From Gonocerus acuteangulatus (lineage: Eukaryota > Arthropoda > Insecta > Hemiptera > Coreidae): 64,000 nt of DNA. The notes under the pieces were generated by a model that ran no database searches, had not been told where the DNA came from, and worked only from the letters and a program-made list of their open reading frames with translations. Within the stretch, counting starts at the first letter, position 1, and the number at the start of each line of letters is the position of its first letter. Shown here piece after piece: positions 1 through 11,149 of this stretch. The DNA is taken from NCBI GenBank assembly GCA_946811695.1, contig OX328126.1, positions 3,319,418-3,383,417 of the forward strand, written 5' to 3'. The translations under genes were made by a program, and so were the position numbers.

Positions 1-95
1 TGGGGTACGTTGCTGACGATTGTACGAAACCCGTCCCGAAAATCCTTGATTTATATAAGCGGACGATAAAATTTAAATAAAGTAACTGGTATTCA
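1..95 (+). repeat. 3' part of a dispersed SINE-like repeat (type 3)
   Basis: The stretch reads through a CCCGTCC...AAAAT...TTTAAATAA pattern. It matches the 3' halves of the repeats at 10679-10870 and 11998-12120. The 5' part lies outside the window. No coding potential is seen. Confidence 0.4.
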
Positions 96-499
96 ACATC
101 AAAAGTTGACAAGCTTTAAATCCAACCAAAAGAAAAATAACCCATAAAAATACAAAACAAAAATAAATATTGTATTTTGGTTATTTTATATTTACTAAAG
201 AGAGTGTATCGCCATGTTACTGACAATACTCCAGGGGTTGAAAATTACTCCAACATCACCAACAAAACATTTCTATCTCACTCCGTTCTACAAATATCCT
301 GTTCTAAAGGTTCTTGAGAATGTATTTTTGTAGTAAAATTCCATTTTTCTCTGCTTGTACACATTCATTTTCAATCTTCCATTGTATTTTTTAAATTTGT
401 ATTAAATTTTCTCTGAGGATAATGCACATACAATGTCCACAATAATCTTATTCAAACCGTAATATTAATTCAAAGTAGGAGTTAATAAAAGCTTCTGGT
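96..499. other. AT-rich stretch, nothing recognised
   Basis: I see no gene, RNA or clear repeat structure here. Confidence 0.4.
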
Positions 500-955
500 T
501 AGCGACAACGTTTGGAAAATCACTACTCTTCCAAAAAAAATCCTGCAGACTGCCGAATCTTCCAAAAGTTGTAAAATTTAATCAGCTTTCCAACGGTATA
601 CTCAGAACTGAGATTATCTATCAATTTCATAATGTAATTGGAATTCTAGAGTGAAAAAACATGAAATAAATAAAGGTGATATCGTCGATGCAAAAGCAAA
701 CTAACGAATGTGAAAAAATGCATCTTTCATTGTCAATCTTTAATAATTTCTGCTGGACTTATTTACGGCAAATTCTTCAATCTGACTTCACTCTATTAAA
801 GGGAAAGTATTCCACTATCAAAAGGTCGAATCTGCCGAATATTTGACTGTCCAAAAAAAAGTTATGAATAAATACTTTTCCACTCTGAAAAGTGGTGATT
901 TTCATATTCGATACTTTGCATTTGTATCGACGATATTATGTTTATTTTCATGATA
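500..955. repeat. MITE-like imperfect inverted repeat
   Basis: GAAAATCACTACTCTT near 514 is mirrored by AAAAGTGGTGATTTTC near 888. The block around ATATCGTCGATGCAAA (about 678) is mirrored by TTTGTATCGACGATAT (about 920). The arms are imperfect and no target duplication was identified. It looks like an old non-autonomous DNA transposon or a fold-back remnant. Confidence 0.35.
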
Positions 956-1069
956 TTATCAGAAATAAACGCGAATTATTCTTGATGAAATTTATATTTA
1001 ATGATAATAGTAAGTCTTACAAAAAAATTGAATAAAAAAAAATACATCTAACATTTTAAATGCTTTTAA

Positions 1070-1266
1070 AGATGGCCTCGGTGCAGAAGACACTAACTAC
1101 ACCTGGTCACACCGCTGATGTAGTCCTTGCAATCTCATCATGATTAGCTATCATTTCCTCAAATGATTCGCAAATCCTTGCTATCAGGTGGTTTAGGTCT
1201 TAAATGGGTTCTTTGTACACATTTGCCTTAGGCCTACCCCACACCTAAAAATCAAGCGACGTCAGA
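1070..1266 (-). pseudogene. decayed transposase C-terminal fragment
   Basis: The minus strand reads LDLTSLDF, stop, VWG, then VYKEPI and a helical stretch ESFEEMIANHDEIARTT. This resembles the C-terminal 'PDLTPLDFFLWG...VY' region of DDE/D transposases of the Tc1/mariner/IS630 superfamily, as I know the family. At least three in-frame stops are present, so it is dead. The assignment rests on this motif only. Confidence 0.5.
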
Positions 1267-1660
1267 TCAAGGTTTTTGCCCGGCCAAATCTACCAACATT
1301 TTTATCGGTGTCTGTAAACGGGAAAAACAGGTGGACGGAGCATAGTCCTGGTTACGCAATCTCCCGCATATGTGTGCACATATATGTAAACATAGTTTCC
1401 TAGCAATTACAAAACACTTTATCGTGTACTAGCTATAAAATAGGATATTTCGGAGGACGGATTCGGGGGTCTCAGATCGCACCTTGGCCCGCCAAGCCCT
1501 TTAGCGGTACCTGTAATGGGCCAAATCTGACGGTCGGAGCATAGTACTAGCCACAGAGTATCCTCTTATTTATGTGTACGTATATGTAAGTTTTCGAGCA
1601 ATTAAAAAGCAACGTATCGTCTACCTGTTTATGTAGGGGAGAAAATATCACATCCCATCT
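1267..1660 (+). repeat. two degenerate tandem copies of a SINE (type 2) 3' region
   Basis: Two ~195-bp blocks (about 1267-1440 and 1461-1645) share CGGAGCATAGTMCT, CATATATGTAA and TTATCGTSTAC. They resemble the 3' part of the type-2 SINEs at 2496-3047 and 14366-14600. The copies are much diverged. Confidence 0.4.
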
Positions 1661-2102
1661 TTCCCCCAAAACAAAATTTCCATTTTATCTACATTTCTTC
1701 TGCTACAAGACAACTATGTAGGTAAATGGAGGATGAAAGAGACTGTAAGATGAGAGGATTTCTCCAGCCAATAAACCGACGAGAAAGCAAATTGGTGACA
1801 AGGCGTTCTACTTCTTCTCCAGAACGGGACCTGTAGCTAGTGTCTCGGGTAGAACAGGTTCCGAGGTATATACCTGTGTGTCTGCTTCAGGAGGGCTTGT
1901 ATCCGAAATATCATCACGAAACAAGTATCCTACCAGCTGGATACGAGGTATCATAGTGTCATAGTGTTGGGAACTCATCTAAACCAGTGTTCAGATAGTG
2001 TTCGAACATTTTACTGACAGAACACCAAAGTGTTACCGTAGGTTTTCAGTTTTGTTTTTAGCGCGTCAAAATTTCAAATTTGTTGTTGCTCAAATTTGTG
2101 TT

Positions 2103-2106
<4 letters not shown>

Positions 2107-2171
<65 letters not shown>
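2107..2171. repeat. (TA)n microsatellite
   Basis: A pure TA tract of ~65 bp. It flanks the left arm of the inverted-repeat structure at 2172-3300. Confidence 0.95.
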
Positions 2172-2173
<2 letters not shown>

Positions 2174-2259
2174 TCCTTCTTATTACTTTCTATGGCAGGG
2201 GGTCCATAAAGAAGTACACCATTCGTTCTGTTCAATTACTTTATTTTAAATCTTGGACC

Positions 2260-2295
2260 GACATGTTTCATGCTTTGTTTTCACCTCATAAGGGG
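2260..2295 (-). ncRNA. hammerhead-ribozyme-like motif, left arm
   Basis: The minus strand reads CTTATGA, a GGTG...AAAGCAT stem-loop, GAAAC, then ATGTC. One core base differs from the consensus CTGANGA. GAAAC and the GTC cleavage triplet are present. The partner copy at 3151-3185 differs at a different core position. Confidence 0.45.
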
Positions 2296-2495
2296 CTTTC
2301 TTATATAAACATTATTCTTTTTATAAATCTCGATATATACATGTTTACAGTAATATGTCCATTCCCTAAATCAAGTTTTACTTTTTAACAATTAATTTAT
2401 TTTAATTTTTAGTCTAACCCTGTTTGGATGTCCTCACGTCATGTTCCTTGGACATTCATGGACTTCCTAACAGGGTAAAACTGAACATTTAAAAA

Positions 2496-3047
2496 AAAAA
2501 AAATCAGTCCCGTAACAGGCCACGACGGCCCTGAGGGGCAGATACTAAAGAGGTATCTGATTCATGACCATACGGCACACTAGAGAGATAGTGTGGTCAG
2601 TACTATGCCCCGGCCACCTGATTTTCCCCTTGGCTACTTCGACTGCTAGCAGTCATTAGCACTACAAGGTACCCATTATTCAATTTTTTTTTTTTTTTCA
2701 ACGGCGCATCAACAAATCTTTGCTATTAGCGCCGACGTCCAGGGTGCAGCCAGGAATTTTCTCAGCGAGCCCTGAGATGAGAAAATTTCTGGCGCCGGTG
2801 GGGATCGAACCCACCATCTCCCGCTTATGAATCCAGCGCGCTAGCCACTAGACCACGGGAGACCCCGGTACCCATTATAAAATTAATTAAAGGCTGGGTT
2901 GGCCTAGGGACGGTCAGGGAGGCCGAATCCAATCTATGAACGAAGACACTAGAAGATAAAAATCTTTAGTACTATGCTCGGGATTTGAACTCAGGTCCTC
3001 CATCTTATTAGTCCAGTGCTCTACCACTGAGCTAACCTCGCCCCCAG
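2496..3047 (-). mobile_element. tRNA-derived SINE type 2 (Ile/Ala-like head), interrupted
   Basis: On the minus strand the 5' head (about 2980-3045) has box A TTAGCTCAGTGG and box B GAGTTCAAATCCCG, with a CTAATAA loop like an AAT anticodon. The SINE is flanked by a perfect 16-bp target duplication, ACTGAACATTTAAAAA, at 2480-2495 and 3048-3063. A type-1 SINE at 2680-2866 has split it. Other copies lie at 14366-14600 and 19604-19740. Confidence 0.75.
2680..2866 (-). mobile_element. tRNA-derived SINE type 1, nested
   Basis: Read on the minus strand it has box A TGGTCTAGTGG, box B GGTTCGATCCC, a unique middle, a 3' stem-loop CGGCGC...GCGCCG and an A tail. A 12-bp target duplication GGTACCCATTAT sits at 2668-2679 and 2867-2878. 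It inserted into the type-2 SINE, so it is the younger of the two. Confidence 0.9.
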
Positions 3048-3150
3048 ACTGAACATTTAAAAAGGAAAAATTGTTTTAGGGAAGAAATATATTATTGGAA
3101 ACATGCATATTTCGAGATTTATAAAAAGAATAAGGTTTGTACAGGAAAGC

Positions 3151-3185
3151 CCCTGATTAGGTGCGAATAAAGCACGAAACATGTC
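3151..3185 (+). ncRNA. hammerhead-ribozyme-like motif, right arm
   Basis: The plus strand reads CTGATTA, stem II GTGC-GAATAAA-GCAC, GAAAC, AT and GTC. Only one core base departs from CTGANGA. Stem III would be very short (A-T and C-G pairs), as in known Penelope-type hammerheads. A convincing stem I was not found by eye. Confidence 0.5.
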
Positions 3186-3306
3186 AAACCAAGATTTAAA
3201 ATAAAGTAATTGAGGTAAACGAATAGTGTACTACTTTATGGACCCCCTGTCATAGAAAGAAATAAGAAGAAGTGAAAAATATATATTAGCTCATCTTTCA
3301 GAAGAA

Positions 3307-3309
<3 letters not shown>

Positions 3310-3371
<62 letters not shown>
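3310..3371. repeat. (TA)n microsatellite
   Basis: A pure TA tract. It mirrors the tract at 2107-2171 across the inverted-repeat structure. Confidence 0.95.
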
Positions 3372-3377
<6 letters not shown>

Positions 3378-4075
3378 AATTTATTTTGTCTTTTATTTAC
3401 TGGGAACATTTAATTTTTAACTCCGAGCTACTATGTGTATGATACTATATTTATGATTTTCCCTATCGAGGAAAGAACATGAATTTCTTTCTCTCCCATC
3501 TATGCCCGATCTCTAGAACAAGATACCGTATAATTATTTTTATGAGAGACTTGAAAAGGCTAGGACGTCCTACTTAGAGCGAGGGAAGAACGGGACCTGA
3601 CCAAGGCATCCACGGCCATCTTCTTCTTACTGTTGGATCATAGTTCTTATCGACTTGAAGACAACAAGCAGGAAATATAAGCATCATGCCAAATAAAACT
3701 ATACACCAAAATGTCCAAGATTTTACGACACTTTGTCAAGAAAACACGTTTTAGCACAATGCCACCACTAGAGAAAGGAATTGCTTGGATTGAACACTCT
3801 CGCTAATATGAATGTTGTATGGAGATACCACAGTAAAACAATAGATAAAAAATAATCCTTAGTTATATAATACAAATTGTGTAAAAATATATGAAGCAAA
3901 AAAATAAAAATAAAAAAGTAGTTTAAAAAAATAAATACACATGACAATATAAATTTATATATTAATAAGAAAGAACAGTAATTGTAGTATATACATTCTT
4001 AAATACATATTAACCAATTGTAAGGGTACAGAATTTAAGAAAAGAACTGTCCAAGAAATAATGATTGGGGAAAAA
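3372..4075. other. AT-rich stretch, nothing recognised
   Basis: No open frame of note, RNA or repeat was identified. It precedes the 145-bp array. Confidence 0.4.
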
Positions 4076-5231
4076 AGCGAAACGCATTCAAAGAAAATGC
4101 ATAAGCAACACTCATAACCTGGAATTTGTTTTAGCTAAAACTTATATCTGGAGGATAGGGGAAATTCTTTGGAATCAACATAAACAATAAACCCAAAACA
4201 TTTTGCATTGCTTTCTCTGATTCGAAACGCATTCAAAGAAAATGCATAAGCAACACTCATAACCTGGAATTTGTTTTAGCTAAAACTTATATCTGGAGGA
4301 TAGGGGAAATTCTTTGGAATCAACATTAACAATAAACCCAAAACACTTTGCATTGCTTTCTCTGATTCGAAACGCATTCAAAGAATATGCATAAGCAACA
4401 CTCATAACCTGGAATTTGTTTTAGCTAAAACTTATATCTGGAGGATAGGGGAAATTCTTTGGAATCAACATAAACAATAAACCCAAAACATTTTGCATTG
4501 CTTTCTCTGATTCGAAACGCATTCAAAGAATATGCATAAGCAACACTCATAACCTGGAATTTGTTTTAGCTAAAACTTATATCTGGAGGATAGGGGAAAT
4601 TCTTTGGAATCAACATAAACAATAAACCCAAAACATTTTGCACTGCTTTCTCTGATTCGAAACGCATTCAAAGAATATGCATAAGCAACACTCATAACCT
4701 GGTATTTGTTTTAGCTAAAACTTATATCTGGAGGATAGGGGAAATTCTTTGGAATCAACATAAACAATAAACCCAAAACATTTTGCACTGCTTTCTCTGA
4801 TTCGAAACGCATTCAAAGAAAATGCATAAGCAACACTCATAACCTGGAATTTGTTTTAGCTAAAACTTATATCTGGAGGATAGGGGAAATTCTTTGGAAT
4901 CAACATAAACAATAAACCCAAAACATTTTGCATTACTTTCTCTGATTCGAAACGCATTCAAAGAAAATGCATAAGCAACACTCATAACCTGGAATTTGTT
5001 TTAGCTAAAACTTATATCTGGAGGATAGGGGAAATTCTTTGGAATCAACATAAACAATAAACCCAAAACATTTTGCACTGCTTTCTCTGATTCGAAACGC
5101 ATTCAAAGAATATGCATAAGCAACACTCATAACCTGGAATTTGTTTTAGCTAAAACTTATATCTGGAGGATAGGGGAAATTCTTTGGAATCAACATAAAC
5201 AATAAACCCAAAACATTTTGCACTGCTTTCC
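4076..5231. repeat. satellite, 145-bp monomer, 8 copies
   Basis: AACGCATTCAAAGAA recurs at 4081, 4226, 4371, 4516, 4661, 4806, 4951 and 5096, exactly 145 bp apart. Copies differ at a few bases only, for example AAAATG/ATATG and GCATTGC/GCACTGC. Confidence 0.97.
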
Positions 5232-5653
5232 CCGACTAGTTGGTACAATATTTCCTTTGTTTAGACTTTATGGGATACAGATTTAGATTTTCTGTGTTTG
5301 GCTAAATGTCATAGTGTTTTAGTGTTGCTTCCTTAAATTGTATTAAATTTTTTTTCTCTTTTTCAACTCTTTATTTATTGATTCATTTTTCTTGAATTAT
5401 GTATACACTACAATTTAATTTGTGTCCAATCCAGTATACACTGCAATTGCTATAATGTTTTATTTATATTTTGATTTTTTTTTTTTGGTCAATTTTACGT
5501 ATTTATTTTTATAAGTGCATTTTTTTCTTAATATATTTTCATATAGTTAGAATTTTTTAAGGAAAGTATTATTTTATCTATTATTTCGCTCTCGTTATTC
5601 AACGCACGTTTGTAAATTAATGCCTGAACCTAATCTATAAGGAATATACACAA

Positions 5654-5663
<10 letters not shown>
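5232..5663. other. AT-rich stretch, nothing recognised
   Basis: No gene or repeat unit was identified. Confidence 0.4.

Positions 5664-5703
<40 letters not shown>
5664..5703. repeat. (TA)n microsatellite with CA lead
   Basis: A short CA run passes into a TA run. Confidence 0.9.
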
Positions 5704-5707
<4 letters not shown>

Positions 5708-6138
5708 TTTAATTTTTAGCACCATATAATATGGTATTTAGGATCCACAGAGATCCGTTGATGCATGCAGCTTCAAATGGTAAATGCCTTAAAAAATAGC
5801 TAAAAAACGTATTAAACCCCGTTAATGCTGTTTTCGGAGAGTGCACCATAGAACTAGGAAAGCAGCTACTCGCAGCGGCTGATGCCAAAGAGATCCCGTT
5901 CTCCTAATGCCATACCGACGGCTAGCTGGAACGAAATACCTCCTTGGACGCACCATCAAGCCGTCAACACTTGGCGGATATCTCCATCCGGATCGTCCAA
6001 CATCTAGGACAATCCTCAATATCTGGGAAATATGTCGGATTAACCAGTTTTGGGTAATCCGATAAGTAGTCGAAACAATTTAAAAATGTTTTCATTTTTA
6101 GCCCTTTTTTAATAATTATTTATAGACATATAAATCAC
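5704..6138. other. unassigned stretch with a GC-richer block
   Basis: About 5822-6060 is clearly more GC-rich than its surroundings and has a 65-codon minus-strand frame with no recognisable domain. It may be a remnant of a retroelement or SINE. I do not call a gene. Confidence 0.3.
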
Positions 6139-6390
6139 GTGTCTGTCTGTTTGTTCCTTATACAAATATACACCGTTCCTCCGATTTTGACCAAACTTGG
6201 AATACTGGTAGGTCTTGATCCGGGAAGTCTCGTAGGCTAGGTCAAAAACGTCTATCAGCTGTCAATGTGTTTGTTTGTTCCGTATACAAATCCACACCGT
6301 TCGTCCGATTTTGACCAAACGTAGGACACAGGTAGGTCTTGACCCGGTGAGAGTCATTGGCTAGGTTAAAATCGTCAAGGACTCACAGTT
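6139..6390 (+). repeat. two tandem ~122-bp copies of a dispersed repeat
   Basis: CACCGTTC followed by GTCCGATTTTGACCAAAC and AGGTCTTGA occurs twice, about 122 bp apart, each preceded by a TGTTTGTTCC...ATACAAA block. No coding potential is seen. Confidence 0.6.
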
Positions 6391-6575
6391 CGGAGGTCAC
6401 GGGTTCGAAACTATGAACCCGATCAGTTACAGATTTGCATTACTAGATTTTAATGTTACTTATTTGGTTTCTAATTTATTTTTGCTTTCTAGATGCAGAT
6501 AGTAGGTGTAGCATGACACGACGTGTAACAGCTAGTACATAATAAGGAATGAAGATGGAGTAAAAAAAGTATTAT

Positions 6576-6831
6576 AGCGTATTGTAGGGGCTGCCTTGCT
6601 GGCAGGTATTGTAGGGGCTGCCTTGCTGGCAGGTATTGTAGGGGCTGCCTTGCTGGCAGGTATTGTAGGGGCTGCCTTGCTGGCAGGTATTGTAGGGGCT
6701 GCCTTGCTGGCAGGTATTGTAGGGGCTGCCTTGCTGGCAGGTATTGTAGGGGCTGCCTTGCTGGCAGGTATTGTAGGGGCTGCCTTGCTGGCAGGTATTG
6801 TAGGGGCTGCCTTGCTGGCAGGTATTGTTTT
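6576..6831. repeat. minisatellite, 27-bp monomer, ~9 copies
   Basis: Nearly perfect repeats of a 27-bp unit containing GGGGCTGCCTTGCTGGCAGG. Each unit has a CTGCC-TTGCT-GGCAG hairpin. Because 27 is a multiple of three, several frames stay open on both strands. I treat those as artefacts. Confidence 0.97.
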
Positions 6832-6897
6832 TCAATTGAATATAACATACTACGATTAATTGTTATCACACTATTTTCTTTTAAATATATTAATCGT

Positions 6898-7493
6898 GCC
6901 CCATGGGCGTATATAGGAAATAATTTCGGACCATTATTAGGGGGGGGGGCTGAGACCATTTCCGGTGTATGGAATACTAATAATTTAGATCTTGGAATAG
7001 TTCTAGCCAACTTAAACGCTATTACACCCAAAATAGAATATGTCTTATGAACTAAATGATCTTATTTAATTTTAAGGGTTTTATAACATTTTTACCAAAA
7101 AAAAAAAACAAAAAAAAACCGCGGGGTGAAATAACTTATTATGCCTGTTAGTGAAATATATTATTTCTAGCACCTCCTTAACTCCAAACGGAACCAAAAT
7201 TTATATATCTTGGAGTAGATGAATATTAAACGTAAGGAACAAGTTTCAAACGAATTCATCGTTTCTGAATACCCAAACTTAAAATTAGTTTGGAAAAGTA
7301 GGTGTTTCAATGTTTCTCGAAGAAGGTTACAGATATCGCTTTAAAAATGGTTTCATTCGTTTTAATACGTTAAGAAACCTATAAAACGAGTACCCGCATG
7401 CATAAGAACACGAAAACGTAAGCGTTCCGTTTTTTTTTTAATCAAAATTTCGGAGGGGGCTTCAGCCCCCTCCCTTATATATGTTGGGCCCAT
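6898..7493 (+). mobile_element. family C non-autonomous element (CATGGGCGTATATA ends)
   Basis: It starts CATGGGCGTATATA and ends near TTATATATG...GCCCATG, with internal G runs and the landmark CTGAGACCATTTCCGG. Copies at 15083-15395 and 35369-35761 share the ends and the landmark TAAACGCTATTACACCCAAA or its complement. This copy is interrupted by a family A fragment. Confidence 0.65.
7121..7437 (+). repeat. family A (Helentron-like) fragment
   Basis: It shares TTCTCGAAGAAGG, ATGGTTTCATTCGTTTT and AAACGTAAGCGTT with the other A copies. It lies inside the family C element, between a poly(A) run and the C 3' end. Confidence 0.6.
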
Positions 7494-8021
7494 GCCGTTC
7501 CCTCCATGTAAACAATGTCTATAAGTTGCTACAATCGAAGATCGATATTGTTACTTATTTTAATAATGCAATGACCCCATCAACATAACCTTCTCTAGAA
7601 GCGGTACGTAACCACGTCTGTAAGGTTTCCTAGTGTTCAGTGTCCAAGCCCCTAACCACTGTACCACATCTAGAGCGTATGTGTTGTATGCTTCATACGA
7701 GAAGCAGACAGCTAAGCAGAGGTCCACAGCCTCCGCTCTTTCAAGGTCTGTACATTAATTTATGCGAGGTCAGCGAGGAACATGCAGGATTCGGTAGCTA
7801 TGCGCCCACGCAACCACGTCCATCATATTACAAGGTCTGAGTTACAACTTCTCAGAACTACGGAGATGCCAATGGCCAGAGCGCGTAGACTATACAGGTT
7901 GGCGAAGTTTTTGGTCACCGATGTCAAGCAGCTTCAAGCTTGGAAAAGTGACCGTCGCACAATGGGACCAAACGACAGATCGTGTTTCAAAAAATTAAAA
8001 AATAACAAGGAATAAAAAACA
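7494..8021. other. no gene recognised
   Basis: Short overlapping frames exist here but have no identifiable domain and unconvincing composition. Confidence 0.35.
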
Positions 8022-8208
8022 GACAAAAAGAACAGTTCGAATAAGCGAAATCAATTACTTTAAAGTTTTAAGCACTTATTTGTCCGATTAACATCGCCTA
8101 ATCAAAACTTTCATTAAAACCTTTTCTTTAGAGCATTTAATAAGCTTTCTAATGGTATTCTTCCGTTTACCAAGATTCTCAACCTTTTTCGAGATATTAA
8201 GGAAAGTA

Positions 8209-8371
8209 GGGGTCTCCCGTGGTCTAATAGCTAGCGCCTTGGATTCATAAGCGGGAGATGGTGGGTTCGACTCCCAACCTCCGGCAGGAATTTTATCATC
8301 CCACGGCTCGCTGGTGAAATTCCTCGCTACACCCTGGATGTCGGCGCTAATGACCTAGATGTAGATGTGCC

Positions 8372-8418
<47 letters not shown>
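8209..8418 (+). mobile_element. tRNA-derived SINE type 1
   Basis: Box A TGGTCTAATAG, box B GGTTCGACTCC, 3' stem-loop CGGCGC...GTGCCG and a ~45-nt A tail. A perfect 13-bp target duplication ATTAAGGAAAGTA lies at 8196-8208 and 8419-8431. The A copy at 43153-43994 shows the unoccupied site. Confidence 0.95.
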
Positions 8419-8421
<3 letters not shown>

Positions 8422-8892
8422 AAGGAAAGTAAACAAAGTTACTAAAACTTTTTATGTCTGTCAATAAAATATTTTATTCTAACCCTTCCTTAACTCCAAA
8501 CGTAACCAAAATTTCAACATATTAGTTTTGATGAAAGTAGAACATGCAGAAAATGTATCAACTGAATCCCATGATTCTAAGTACCCAAACCAAATACGGT
8601 ATTCAAAAACTATTTTTCCAATTTTCTCGAAAACGGTTAAAGCTATCGCCTTGAAAATGGTTTCATTCGTTTTCCTAGCCCAGGAAGCATATAAAACGAG
8701 TACTTACAAGCTTATGAACTCAAAAACGTAAGCGTTACGATTTTTTTTGCGCGAATTTCGCCCCAAACGCCATCTTCCAGTAGGCGGATTTTGCTGGTTA
8801 ACGAACTTGACCTTTCAAATCAGATGAAAGATTTTTTCACCAAATTTCATCAAAATCGGACCATTCGTCTGGGAGCTACAGAGCGAACAGAC

Positions 8893-8894
8893 AA

Positions 8895-8981
<87 letters not shown>
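8893..8981. repeat. (TA)n microsatellite in a family A element
   Basis: A TA tract at the same place in A as the tract at 43276-43347. Confidence 0.95.
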
Positions 8982-8985
<4 letters not shown>

Positions 8986-9085
8986 AATTTGAACCACCGT
9001 CATTTTCGGTCTAGGGGTCTAGGGGTTGTGAAACGCGAAATTTCTAGTCGGCACTTCCGGATTGTTTCATTGTATCAACCTTATA

Positions 9086-9123
9086 AGCGCGGTTCCTCCC
9101 TATGGGGAGGGAGGAACCGCGCT
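9086..9123. repeat. terminal palindrome of family A
   Basis: AGCGCGGTTCCTCCC and its exact complement (15-bp arms) surround an 8-nt loop. The arm sequence is also the 5' terminal motif of A and part of the minisatellite at 12741-13495. Confidence 0.85.
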
Positions 9124-9398
9124 AAAATGCTACAGCCTCCAAATGTGAACCGATATCAATGAATATTTTTTTAAAATAAAAGCTAATACAATTTAGAACA
9201 ACATTGTCTAGCAAGATTGTTGTTTGTTGTACTAACTTATTCCTACAATTAAACATAAAATAATATTTCATTTTTCATCTAACTTAATATCAGTACTGAT
9301 ATCGTTGGAATTAAACATTCAAATCCTGATTAGACTTGGAAAAAATCAGACTGACATCCTCAAAACGTAAATTTATGCTAATTCAACAATGAGATTTT

Positions 9399-9422
9399 AT
9401 ATATATATATATATATATATAT
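9399..9422. repeat. (TA)n microsatellite
   Basis: A short TA tract. Confidence 0.9.
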
Positions 9423-9990
9423 AATGTATTTATAATGAGCAGCTGACTAAATTTTTAATTTTTTAATTATTTTTTTTCCATACCTTTGTCCAAGCGAGGT
9501 ACTACACTGCCTAATATATACTGAAAAACATCACATTTTTGTTTATTGTTATTGGTGAATAATAAAAGCGTCCACAATTAACAAGAAAACGTCCCACAAT
9601 TATAATAACGCATTAACGAGATACAGCGCCCTGTTCAGCGCCCCTACTGGTAGAAGAAGCAACCAATGGAAGATTTGGCGGGCTAATTCAATTTAAACAT
9701 AATACATATTAAACCCCAAATTGTAATAAACCTTTTTAGTTGATTTTTAAAACACTTCTTCCTCTATAGATATCCACGACTAATACCGAGTTTCCTTAAA
9801 ATACAACACAAATTACGACCGGTATGAGCAAATCAGTAATTTGGGTTTGGAGTAAACCATCTTTTCAGACAGACCTATTTAGTTTATTATAAATAAATAT
9901 ATATGTGTTAGTTTAAGCTGGGGGTGGGGATTCATGAAATAATTAGCACGAGTTGCTTCCCATTTTGTTAAAAACATTAACTATTATTTG
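9423..9990. other. no gene recognised
   Basis: AT-rich, with no supported feature. Confidence 0.35.
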
Positions 9991-10024
9991 GGGCGTTTCG
10001 AACCTGTTCAGGTTCATCATCAGG
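9991..10024 (-). ncRNA. hammerhead-ribozyme-like motif
   Basis: The minus strand reads CTGATGA, one extra T, a perfect stem GAACCTG-AA-CAGGTTC, then GAAAC. Both catalytic-core boxes match the consensus. Stem III and the cleavage triplet are not clear. It is probably a relic of a Penelope-like terminus. Confidence 0.45.
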
Positions 10025-10678
10025 TATTTTATATTAAGTTGTGTTAAGGTCAATTATAAATTTTGAAATATCATATTAACGCCCGTGAATTTTGAGCGTG
10101 AACGTTAAATCCGAATAAGATTTTTCATAATTTGTTGACTGGACTAGTAATATTCTCATTTAATTCACTTATTATTGTTGTTTCTGCTCTTCCGAAGATA
10201 CTTCCGAAAAAATAAATAGCTTTCCCTCTTCCATTATACAATTATTTCGTGCAATACGTCATCAGAGTTCTGCAGGTTGACTCATTTTGTTCTATGTTCT
10301 GTAGTTTCTGGTTGCTAATTTTGCTTGTTAGTTTGACTAATGTCCACGTGTTCCTGTTGCTATCATACAAGTGTTACATACTTGGAAAATTACTGAACAA
10401 ATTATTCCAATGTTCTGAGAATCGTTGTTAGATTGCTGAAAGCTAATGAGGCTGTGATCTCAGCAAAGCTATCTCATGATTGTCTGAGATAATTCCTCTC
10501 CACATAACAGCTATGATAATTGTGTAACAATCTCAGAGATTAATGAGGCGACGAAAGGTCTACAAAAGAATGGATATTTTCTTAGGGAAGATCCCATTCC
10601 TCTCCGTTAAAATAGAGAGAGCATTTGCTCAGATCATTAACGGTGATTTAATAACTAATTATTATTAAATTATTATTC
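10025..10678. other. no gene recognised
   Basis: One 60-codon plus-strand frame of hydrophobic composition occurs here, with no recognisable family. I do not call it. Confidence 0.3.
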
Positions 10679-10870
10679 ATTCTCCTGGTGACCGTGAGTG
10701 CTAAGACGTATGAACTCCGTTTCTGGGTTCGATTCCCACTAAGCATGATGGCTTTTCTTTGGAAAAACGAAAAGGCATCAGCCCTATCCTGGCTAGAAAA
10801 GGGTGATAACCTATTGATAACCCGTCTTAAAATTCTTTGTTAATAATAATGGACGTTATAACTTAAATAA
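10679..10870 (+). mobile_element. tRNA-derived SINE type 3
   Basis: Box B GGGTTCGATTCCCAC follows a degenerate D-arm region. A body with AAAAGGCATCAGCCCTATCC and a TTAATAATAATGGAC tail follows. Partial copies lie at 1-95 and 11998-12120. Confidence 0.6.
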
Positions 10871-11149
10871 ATGAACTGTAAAACTCTTTAAAAACATTTG
10901 TTTTTAAATAAAATAAAATAAAATATTTTTTCCGAGAGCATATATTCAATTTCTGACAAATATGGTGCGATTTTTTATCGTTGATTAAATGGAGGAATTT
11001 CCGCTTAGGATATTAACGAGATATTAAGATCGTTTGGATATCATTTTAAATTGTTTCATTTGTTTACATTTCTCACGGAAGATATAGACAAAACTTAAAC
11101 TGTTTCTATTCTAAGCAAGATTTGTCCGCTTTTCTGCTGACAGTCAGGC

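Larger units (their letters stand above)
2172..3300. repeat. inverted-repeat pair, Penelope-like terminal region
   Basis: Arms at about 2190-2390 and 3070-3275 are inverted copies of each other. Shared landmarks include TCTATGGCAGGGGGTCCAT on the left and its complement on the right. Each arm carries a hammerhead-like core and abuts a (TA)n tract. A SINE fills the centre. Paired copies with hammerhead motifs fit Penelope-like retroelement termini, but no reverse transcriptase or GIY-YIG frame is present, so the family call is inference. Confidence 0.5.
8022..9124 (-). mobile_element. family A Helentron-like element (split by a SINE)
   Basis: On the minus strand it begins TAGCGCGGTTCCTCC (right end) and runs through a (TA)n tract to GACAAAAAGAACAGTTCG at 8022. 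It matches 43153-43994 base for base over long stretches. No protein is encoded. The type-1 SINE at 8209-8418 interrupts it. Confidence 0.7.

Noticed and set aside
2080..2388. Frames running through (TA)n tracts giving YIYIYI runs
   Set aside because: Microsatellite translation only.
5822..6019. 65-codon minus-strand frame in the GC-richer block
   Set aside because: No recognisable domain, and composition is explained by a degraded repeat.
6576..6859. Repeat proteins on both strands at the 27-bp minisatellite near 6.6 kb
   Set aside because: Pure minisatellite translation, with no flanking coding signal.
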